From positions 13,816 through 25,592 of the forward strand of contig DJYW01000137.1 of the NCBI GenBank assembly GCA_002450255.1: 11,777 nt of DNA, written 5' to 3'. Of this stretch, positions 1-5,739 are shown piece after piece. The notes under the pieces are model-generated. The model ran no database searches and was not told the DNA's origin. It saw only the letters and a program-made list of their open reading frames with translations. Every line of letters starts with the position of its first letter. Positions within the stretch are counted from its first letter, which is position 1. The DNA comes from Gammaproteobacteria bacterium UBA6968. Lineage in GTDB: Bacteria > Pseudomonadota > Gammaproteobacteria > Pseudomonadales > Azotimanducaceae. The translations under genes were made by a program, and so were the position numbers.

Positions 1-180
1 AAAGTAAGGGCTGCGGAAAGTAAGAGTTGCAGCCTAGAATCTGTGTCGGTTGCGCGAGGTCAGGGTGAGCAGCTCGACCTATATCCTGAGCAGGCTTTGT
101 TAGCGTCGCTTTATCTCATGCGCGCCAAAGCCGACAGAGCGATTTCGCCGTTGGCGCGTGAAGGCCAAAATGCGCATTAG
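1..180 (+). CDS. 3' end of an unidentified upstream gene (partial)
   Basis: Reading frame 1 is open from the first base of the window to a TAG at 178-180, giving 59 codons. Both other + frames hit stop codons within the first 25 bases. The C-terminal part reads like a soluble protein: it contains LYPEQALLASLYLMRAKADR, an amphipathic and probably helical stretch, and ends in REGQNAH. I do not recognise the family and assign no function. The gene ends about 97 bases before the preferred start of the downstream transporter, so the two could be co-transcribed. The ATG at 158, which opens the longest frame of the next gene, lies inside this frame, which is one reason to doubt that ATG as a start. 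A GC-rich sequence can stay open over 59 codons by chance, so confidence is moderate. Confidence 0.55.
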   Translation, partial: KVRAAESKSCSLESVSVARGQGEQLDLYPEQALLASLYLMRAKADRAISPLAREGQNAH

Positions 181-264
181 TCAAAAAAGCGCAGTGTTCC
201 AAATGCGTACCAAAAAGGTTTCGCCGTCGGCAAGCTGCAAAACGGGGCGCAAAAACGAGCTAAT

Positions 265-270
265 AGGGAG
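265..270 (+). promoter_or_regulatory. Shine-Dalgarno site deciding a TTG start
   Basis: The sequence AGGGAG lies 7 bases before the TTG at 278-280. No comparable site precedes the in-frame ATG at 158. This favours TTG initiation of the UMF1-type transporter. Confidence 0.6.
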
Positions 271-277
271 CAACTCT

Positions 278-1702
278 TTGACTCAATCTAAGCAAATATT
301 GTCGTTAGCAGGCACGCCGGCGGCGCCGCCACTCGGTTATTTCAGTTGGACGTTGGGACAACTCGCTCGCGATCCTCTTTACATCATGGTTGTGATTTGG
401 ATCTTCTATCCGTACTTCAGTAATACAGTTGTGGGTGATCCGGTTTATGGCCAAAGTCTGATTGGTTATCTCAACAGCGGTGTCGGTTTGCTGCTGGCTT
501 TAACCGTGCCTTTTCTCGGCGCGATTGCGGATAAAAACGGTCGCCGCAAACCCTGGGTTGCAGGCACCGTTGTAGTAATGAGCCTGTGCGCCTGCGCATT
601 ATGGTGGATATTGCCGGGTAACGGTGGCCTCGGAATTTCTCTGGGATTCTGCCTATTGTTCGTGCTGGCTGCCTCATTTGCTTATTCTGAAGTCTTTCAT
701 AACGCCATGCTGCCGAGCCTTACGCCGCAGGACAAAGCCGGCTTGGTATCCGGTGTTGCTTTCTCTCTTGGTAATCTCGGCGGTTTGTCACTGATGCTTT
801 TTGTACTCCTCGCTTTCGCCATGCCAGGTACTCAGGATTGGGCTTTTTTGCCGGAACAAACACTGTGGGGCATCGACCAGAGTGCCCACGAACATGATCG
901 TATAGTCGGTCCCGTTGCTGGCATTTGGTTGCTCATTTTTACGCTGCCTGTGTTGCTGCTTACCCCATCTGAAAATGCCAGCGGTCTGTCTATGCGTGAG
1001 GCCATGTGGCAGGGCACCCAAGATGTGTTGGATACCATTCGTCAACTCAAGCACTACTCCAACGTAGGTCTGTACTTGTTGGCGCGAATGTTTTTTAACG
1101 ATGGCATGGTTGGCGTGATGGTGTTCGGCGGCGTATATGCTTCGGGTACCTTCGGATGGGATACCACGACGCTGTTAATTTTCGGCTTATGTTCCAGTGT
1201 TGCGGCTATGTTCGGCGCGTTCATCGGCGGCATCCTTGATGATTGGATGGGTTCGATCAGGACATTAAAAATGGCGGTCGGCGTGTCGATCATCCTGCTG
1301 ATCCTGTTGATCTCGATTCAGCCTGATCAAATTCTCTATGTTGTGCCTGTCAGCACCGCAGCGGTATGGGGCTCACCCTATTTCAGTACCATTGCCGAAA
1401 TCGCCTACTTTTTCACTAATCATATCTTTGCCGTCTTCTTTGTCACCGCATTGTCGGCATCGAGAACGCTTATGGCGCGTATCTCGCCGCCAGAGCGCGC
1501 GACGCAGTTTTTTGGCCTGTACGGTCTTTCCGGTTCAATTACCGCATTTCTCGCACCTTTCCTTGTGGCGACAGGCACAGCGCTCTTTGCTTCTCAGCGA
1601 GCCGGTATGGCAATGCTGGTGCCGCTGATGTTAATCGGTGGAGTGATGTTGTTCTGGGTCCGCGAAGAACAAGCGACGGTCGCGCTTAGCTCGCGTTCTT
1701 AA
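278..1702 (+). CDS. UMF1-family MFS transporter (Atg22-like)
   Basis: This is a polytopic inner-membrane protein of the major facilitator superfamily, UMF1 (Atg22-like) branch. From TTG 278 it is 474 residues long, with about twelve hydrophobic segments. Family landmarks appear in order: SWTLGQLARDP before the first helix (about 24-33); the loop 2-3 motif GAIADKNGRRKPW (81-93); FHNAMLPSLTP followed by LVSGVAFSLGNLGG (140-169); FFNDGMVGVMVFGGVYA (272-288); and SRTLMARISPPERATQFFGL (395-414), which matches the region before helix 11 in UMF1 proteins. An ATG at 158 would add 40 basic, non-hydrophobic residues and overlap the upstream frame; the TTG has a good ribosome binding site, so I prefer it. 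Bacterial UMF1 members are mostly uncharacterised, and the substrate is unknown; yeast Atg22 exports amino acids from the vacuole. The family call is firm, the function is not. Confidence 0.88.
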   Translation: MTQSKQILSLAGTPAAPPLGYFSWTLGQLARDPLYIMVVIWIFYPYFSNTVVGDPVYGQSLIGYLNSGVGLLLALTVPFLGAIADKNGRRKPWVAGTVVVMSLCACALWWILPGNGGLGISLGFCLLFVLAASFAYSEVFHNAMLPSLTPQDKAGLVSGVAFSLGNLGGLSLMLFVLLAFAMPGTQDWAFLPEQTLWGIDQSAHEHDRIVGPVAGIWLLIFTLPVLLLTPSENASGLSMREAMWQGTQDVLDTIRQLKHYSNVGLYLLARMFFNDGMVGVMVFGGVYASGTFGWDTTTLLIFGLCSSVAAMFGAFIGGILDDWMGSIRTLKMAVGVSIILLILLISIQPDQILYVVPVSTAAVWGSPYFSTIAEIAYFFTNHIFAVFFVTALSASRTLMARISPPERATQFFGLYGLSGSITAFLAPFLVATGTALFASQRAGMAMLVPLMLIGGVMLFWVREEQATVALSSRS

Positions 1703-2009
1703 TGATCTGATGTGCCCGACTTTAGCCTGTAACGTGAGTCCGCGCGTAGCTATGGGTTAATGACGGGGTTCTGCATGCTTGTTTTGTCGCGAAATGTTTC
1801 AGTCGTTAGGTTGTGTTTAATGCTTGAGAGCTCTATATCTATGACGGCTCGCTTAGAGGCTAGCACTTGAGCTGCTCAGCTGACTGCGTTTTTTGTGCTG
1901 CTTTGTGAGCGGGCTGGATTGAAGTGCCGGATTGAGGCGCTGCGTTAAGTAGGTTGCTTTGAAAAGGGTTTACAACTCTGGACTCGAGTTCTTCGATTTA
2001 AGGAACGTA
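1703..2009. other. Intergenic spacer with a 13-bp tandem duplication
   Basis: This spacer lies between two same-strand genes. At 1916-1928 and 1929-1941 two adjacent 13-mers, GGATTGAAGTGCC and GGATTGAGGCGCT, agree at 10 of 13 positions. A short palindrome, TGAGCTGCTCA, occurs near 1868-1878. I see no convincing terminator for the transporter and no strong promoter for the hydrolase. The only small frame (1775-1870, 31 codons) has no supporting features. Confidence 0.4.
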
Positions 2010-3230
2010 ATGCGATATGCGAATAACCCGTTTGGCCCAGTTGTCGACGGGTCGATCAGTTGGCTCAAATCAAGAGTGTTGCGATGGGGTTGGTTAGGTC
2101 TGCTGTGCGCCTCTGAAGCGGTAGTCGCTGCAAATTTACCAGCGGCATTACCAGTTAAAATCCAGGCATTAAACTCATTTCAGCAGCATGATACTGCGCA
2201 GCAGGACGTCCGATTACGGGCGGTAAACGGGAGTAGCACTGTGGCCAACGCGAACACCGAAGCGGATAACCCTGCCCAACAGCAGGCGGAGATTTGGCGA
2301 GACTATATCAGCCACTTTGATGGTTTGTCTTCGGACGCGATTCGTCCGGGCAGCGAACCGCGCTTATTTCGTGCCGGACCGGATGCCGATCATGTCGTGA
2401 TATTGATCCATGGGTTGTCAGATTCACCTTACTACATGGAGGCCATTGGCCGTCATTTGCATCAAACATTAGGTGTGCACGTATTGCTGCCTCTATTGGA
2501 TGGCCATGGCCTCAAAGTGCCGAACGGCATGCGCCAAGTGACATTGGAACGCTGGTTGGCCAACGTAGCGTTCGCCGTCGACTACGCGGCCAGCATGGTA
2601 GCAACACCGACTGAGTCGGTGCCTGCCGGAGCTGCTCGAAAGAATCCGACAATATCTATCGGTGGCCTCTCCACCGGCGGCACGCTCGGTACCTATCAAG
2701 CCTTGAATGATGCCCGCATTAATGGATCGGTACTGCTCTTTGCGGCTGCACTGAAATTTCCTGGTTTGCGTGGCGCGATGCAGGAAGCTTTTTTACGCAG
2801 CGATTGGGCGCGCCGTATGGACCGGTGGCTAGAGGGCGATGAGGCCGCATTGATCGGGAACAATCCCTATCGCTACAGCCGCATAGACATCGGTTCTGCC
2901 ATGCCACTAGCCCAGCTAATGCGGCGTATTGAGCAACAGTTGCAGACCATTGCTAAGGCAGGGGAACCGTTGTTGCAACAAAGCGTTTTCATTGCTCATT
3001 CCGAGATAGACGAGACCGCAGCAATAGCGGGTGTAGACCGTCTTGCGGCTGGGCTGCCCGTCGAGCGCGTCGAGTTTGTCCGTTATAAGTCTGGTGATGG
3101 GGTGCGCCATGCCAATGTAGTTTTAGCCGAGCCAATTGAGTCGGCTGATGGCGAAGTATTAGAAAAAGCGAACCCAGGTTTCGCGCAAATGATGGAGATT
3201 GCTCAGCGTTTTATGGCTGCAACGGACTAG
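2010..3230 (+). CDS. Exported or membrane-anchored alpha/beta hydrolase
   Basis: The product is a serine hydrolase of the alpha/beta fold, closest in pattern to carboxylesterase and monoacylglycerol-lipase types (hydrolase_4-like). From ATG 2010 it has 406 residues. A hydrophobic stretch at about 26-41 (WGWLGLLCASEAVVAA) looks like a late signal peptide or membrane anchor; the Cys is preceded by Leu, so it is not a standard lipobox. A Gln/Asn/Ala-rich linker follows to about residue 93. The catalytic core shows the oxyanion-hole region LIHGLSDSP (132-140), LLPLLDGHG (160-168), the nucleophile elbow GLSTG with Ser221, and likely Asp334 (in SEIDETA) and His367 (in VRHANVV). ATG 2010 has AAGGAA close upstream; a TTG at 1959 with AAGTAGG would add 17 residues and is also possible. 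The substrate is probably an ester, but this is not shown by the sequence. The gene is convergent with the DASS permease. Confidence 0.82.
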   Translation: MRYANNPFGPVVDGSISWLKSRVLRWGWLGLLCASEAVVAANLPAALPVKIQALNSFQQHDTAQQDVRLRAVNGSSTVANANTEADNPAQQQAEIWRDYISHFDGLSSDAIRPGSEPRLFRAGPDADHVVILIHGLSDSPYYMEAIGRHLHQTLGVHVLLPLLDGHGLKVPNGMRQVTLERWLANVAFAVDYAASMVATPTESVPAGAARKNPTISIGGLSTGGTLGTYQALNDARINGSVLLFAAALKFPGLRGAMQEAFLRSDWARRMDRWLEGDEAALIGNNPYRYSRIDIGSAMPLAQLMRRIEQQLQTIAKAGEPLLQQSVFIAHSEIDETAAIAGVDRLAAGLPVERVEFVRYKSGDGVRHANVVLAEPIESADGEVLEKANPGFAQMMEIAQRFMAATD

Positions 3231-3293
3231 TGCCGGGGTGACGCTACATAATAACGCTCTTGCTATCCCCGTTTCCTATTTCTCTCTGCTATC

Positions 3294-3329
3294 AGGGCGC
3301 CGCTTGCCGGATTTTTGCCTCGGCGCCCT
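3294..3329. terminator. Inverted repeat between convergent genes
   Basis: AGGGCGCCG (3294-3302) and CGGCGCCCT (3321-3329) are perfect 9-base complements separated by an 18-base loop. The repeat lies between the converging stop codons at 3230 and 3427. Neither side carries a clear T-run, although the loop itself contains TTTTT. The position suggests a shared terminator or transcription barrier, but it is not a canonical intrinsic terminator. Confidence 0.5.
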
Positions 3330-3426
3330 TCAGATCAAAACGTTTGGGTCGGTTTGTTTGCGGCGGGTCTTTTGCCGTTCGTCTCCTCTCGTCATGGACC
3401 CGACGCGGATCAATCACACGCTTGGT

Positions 3427-5265
3427 TTAGCTCAGATATAACCAGTCTAAAAGCCAGGTCAGGGTAAACCACATCAGCAGCGTCAGCGGCAGCCCCACTT
3501 TGACGAAGTCAATGAACTGGTAGTTGCCCGCGCTCATCACCAACAGATTGGTTTTATAAGCCATCGGCGTGGCGTAACTCATGTTTGCACCAAACAAGAC
3601 TGCCAACACGAACGGTTCCGCAGGCAGTTGCAGCTGGCTTGCGATGCCCATCGCAATAGGGGTGCCAATGACCGCTGCGGCGTTGTTGGACACCACATTT
3701 GTGAGCACCGCCAGCAACAGCATGAGCGCGGAAATCATTACCGTCGGCGACGCATTCTGCGTCGCATACAAAAACACTTGGGTCAGATAATCTGTTGCGC
3801 CGGTTTGTAAGAGGGCACTGCCCAATGCCAGGCTGGCTGCCACCACAAAATAGACCGAAGGACTGATGGCACGGACCGCCTGGCCGATTGACAGGCAACC
3901 GCTCAGCACCATCAAACCCGCGCCGGCCACAGCCGCAACGGCGATCGGCAGCACACCGGTTGCCGCGAGACCGACTACCGCCAACACGATAACCAGCGCG
4001 GGGAGCGCTTTGGCTGTTCTAGGCAGATCAATACTGTTATCTAGCACCAGAAATTCCGTGGACTGCTTAAGTTGTCGCAACTCCGTTTTCGGGCCCTGCA
4101 CCAGCAACACATCACCAGGGCGGAGGGTCACTTCCTGGATGCGCTCGCCGGGCCGCCATATGTCTTTGCCGGCACGGTGTAGCGCCAGCACAATCAACTG
4201 AAACCGTTGTAAAAATTGCGCGCGTGCTAGGTTCGCCTGATCCAGGCTAGAGCCGCTCACGACCGCAAGTTCGGCCAGTGCTTGGTCATCTTGCGTTGGG
4301 GTAGCCTCGGCGGCTTTGTTGGCCGTGTCATCGTCGAACAACTGGCAACCCAGTGCTTGTTCAAAGGCTTTCAGGTTTTGCGGCGTATCCTGTAGACGAA
4401 TCTGATCATCGCGGCGCAGGAGGACATCGGGTAGCGGGACCAGCATGGTGCCGTCGCGAAGTAGCCGCAGCACGTGGAAGGTCGGCCCGGCCAGTGCGCG
4501 TGCTTCGGCTAGGGTTTTGCCAACGATTGGACTGTCGCTGCTGATGTGCAGGCGTGCAGCAAATTGACGTGGACTTGCATCGGCCAGTGGCGACTGTCTC
4601 GCGGGTAACAATCTGGGTGCAATTAACCACAGGTAGATGACGGCTACGCCCGCTGCGAGCACGGCGGGGAGCGCAAAATCGAATAAACCAAAACGGGCTA
4701 GGCCCTGCTCTTGCGCGATGCTGACTACCAACAAATTAGTTGAGGTGCCAATGGTGGTGGCCATGCCGCCGACCAGGGTCGCGAAGCCCATTGGCATGAG
4801 CACTTTCGCCGGAGATTTATTGGTGCGCAAGCACACCGAGATCAACAGAGGTAGTAGCAGCACGACGATCGGCGTGTTGTTGACGAAGGCAGATAAAACG
4901 CCGCCAATGATCAGGGTTGCCAGTAGCGATGCCGCCGGTGCGGTCTGCCAGAGTTGCGCGAGCCCGCGACCTAGGGGTTCTAACGCGCCGGTTCGCACCA
5001 GGCCCTGGCCAACGACAAGCAGAGCGCAGACACTGATCAGAGCCTCATGTGCCAAGCCGCTGAAAAAACTCAGCGGGTTGATGCCGGCAAATGGAAACAA
5101 CGCAAATCCAAGTGGAATCGCCGCGAGCAAACTCAGCGCGGTGACCTCTAGCCTGAGTTTCTCCAGGCTGAATAAAATCAGGGTGAGCACCATTGCTAAC
5201 AAGGCGACCATTGCATGCAGGTTGGGCACCTGCGGCCAAGGCATGTTAAGCGTGGGCTCTAGCAT
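3427..5265 (-). CDS. SLC13/DASS-type permease with two RCK_C domains
   Basis: This 612-residue inner-membrane permease belongs to the ion transporter group that includes SLC13/DASS (divalent anion:sodium symport) proteins. It has an N-terminal membrane half (about 17-218), a cytosolic middle with two TrkA_C/RCK_C-like domains (about 235-305 and 331-408), and a C-terminal membrane half (about 418-610). The signature substrate and cation loops occur twice: FVNNTPIVVLLLP (127-139) with TTIGTSTNLLV (170-180), and LTNVVSNNAA (521-530) with ATPMAYKTNLLV (565-576). RCK_C domains are thought to sense small ligands and are common in bacterial sulfate, dicarboxylate or similar permeases of this layout. 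The substrate cannot be decided; sulfate or dicarboxylates are guesses from the family. The ATG at 5263-5265 is preceded on its strand by AGAGGAA about 8 bases away, a good start. Upstream lies a three-copy 10-bp motif that may regulate it. Confidence 0.9.
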   Translation of the reverse strand: MLEPTLNMPWPQVPNLHAMVALLAMVLTLILFSLEKLRLEVTALSLLAAIPLGFALFPFAGINPLSFFSGLAHEALISVCALLVVGQGLVRTGALEPLGRGLAQLWQTAPAASLLATLIIGGVLSAFVNNTPIVVLLLPLLISVCLRTNKSPAKVLMPMGFATLVGGMATTIGTSTNLLVVSIAQEQGLARFGLFDFALPAVLAAGVAVIYLWLIAPRLLPARQSPLADASPRQFAARLHISSDSPIVGKTLAEARALAGPTFHVLRLLRDGTMLVPLPDVLLRRDDQIRLQDTPQNLKAFEQALGCQLFDDDTANKAAEATPTQDDQALAELAVVSGSSLDQANLARAQFLQRFQLIVLALHRAGKDIWRPGERIQEVTLRPGDVLLVQGPKTELRQLKQSTEFLVLDNSIDLPRTAKALPALVIVLAVVGLAATGVLPIAVAAVAGAGLMVLSGCLSIGQAVRAISPSVYFVVAASLALGSALLQTGATDYLTQVFLYATQNASPTVMISALMLLLAVLTNVVSNNAAAVIGTPIAMGIASQLQLPAEPFVLAVLFGANMSYATPMAYKTNLLVMSAGNYQFIDFVKVGLPLTLLMWFTLTWLLDWLYLS

Positions 5266-5340
5266 GTCAATTGTTCCTCTTTACAACGGTTCCCAATATA
5301 CCCAGTCCAGTGACGACAGGGGAGATTTGTTCGATGCCAC

Positions 5341-5381
5341 CGATTTGGGTGTGGGGTACCGACTTAGGAAACGACTTGGGT
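5341..5381. repeat. Three copies of a 10-bp motif upstream of the permease
   Basis: CGATTTGGGT (5341-5350), CGACTTAGGA (5360-5369) and CGACTTGGGT (5372-5381) fit the consensus CGAYTTRGGW, all in the same orientation. Their starts are 19 and 12 bases apart. They lie about 75-115 bases upstream of the permease start codon, where operator sites would be expected. Binding by a regulator is inference only. Confidence 0.45.
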
Positions 5382-5431
5382 ATCGGCATTGGAAATCCCT
5401 GCGCTGCTTTGCTTTCGTATACTGTGCATTG

Positions 5432-5454
5432 ACGTAGCGCGGATTGCGCTACGT
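5432..5454. repeat. Perfect 9-bp inverted repeat (REP-like or terminator-like)
   Basis: ACGTAGCGC (5432-5440) and GCGCTACGT (5446-5454) are exact complements around the loop GGATT. On the + strand TTAAT follows; on the - strand, the direction of the flanking genes, no T-run follows. The GC-rich, TACG-containing stem recalls intergenic palindromic repeats of gammaproteobacteria, but only one copy is present here, so repetitiveness is untested. Confidence 0.5.
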
Positions 5455-5498
5455 TTAATCGGGTGAGGTTGGTATCTGATTGGGCCGCGTTGTGAATA

Positions 5499-5560
5499 CC
5501 GCCAAAGACATCTCCTGCGAGACATCCCAGCTAAGCTGGGTGACCCATGCTCATTGGCGG
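5499..5560. other. Candidate structured element with nested stems
   Basis: An outer 7-bp stem pairs CCGCCAA (5499-5505) with TTGGCGG (5554-5560). Inside it are a small hairpin TCTC-CTGC-GAGA (5511-5522) and a 7-bp hairpin CCCAGCT-A-AGCTGGG (5526-5540). An alternative pairing, TGGGT-G-ACCCA (5537-5547), would compete with the second hairpin. It could fold as an RNA on either strand or as extruded DNA. I do not recognise a known riboswitch or attC site. It lies in the spacer between prc and the permease gene, about 235 bases upstream of the permease start. Confidence 0.35.
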
Positions 5561-5700
5561 GGCAATTCCGATAACCTCGTGATGACGCGTATTGATACGT
5601 GGGCTTGTTAGAAAGAAAAAGCCTGGCGAGCATGGCAACGCATATCACGAATCGCGGGATCAGAAAAAGCTGGGTCTAGACTTTGGCTTTTACGTCTTCG

Positions 5701-5733
5701 ATCAGGACGTTCAAGCGGCTTGATCGTCCTGAT
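5701..5733 (-). terminator. Long hairpin just after prc
   Basis: Positions 5701-5715 and 5719-5733 pair as a 15-bp stem with one mismatch around a CGG loop. The hairpin starts 6 bases after the prc stop codon (TAA at 5740-5742 on the - strand), the usual place for a terminator or a stabilising 3' end. No T-run follows directly on the - strand. The first T-run (GCTTTTT) comes some 30 bases later, closing a weak AAAAGC/GCTTTT repeat, so this may be a stalling or RNase-protecting hairpin rather than an intrinsic terminator. Confidence 0.6.
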
Positions 5734-5739
5734 TATCGC

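Noticed and set aside
1775..1870. A 31-codon frame after the UMF1 gene
   Set aside because: No good ribosome binding site and no feature beyond a short hydrophobic patch; frames of this size are expected by chance.
2085..2140. Lipoprotein signal in the alpha/beta hydrolase
   Set aside because: The Cys in LGLLCAS is preceded by Leu rather than Gly, Ala or Ser, which does not fit a lipobox; a normal signal peptide or anchor is more likely.
4637..5437. A 266-codon frame on the + strand
   Set aside because: It runs antisense to the DASS permease, whose membrane segments and signature loops are clear. The product is Ser/Ala/Thr/Arg-rich without any domain pattern, as expected for a shadow frame.
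5499..5560. Integron attC site or known riboswitch
   Set aside because: The outer stem lacks the core GTTRRRY/RYYYAAC boxes of attC, no integrase is present, and the conserved bases of common riboswitches such as c-di-GMP-I are absent.
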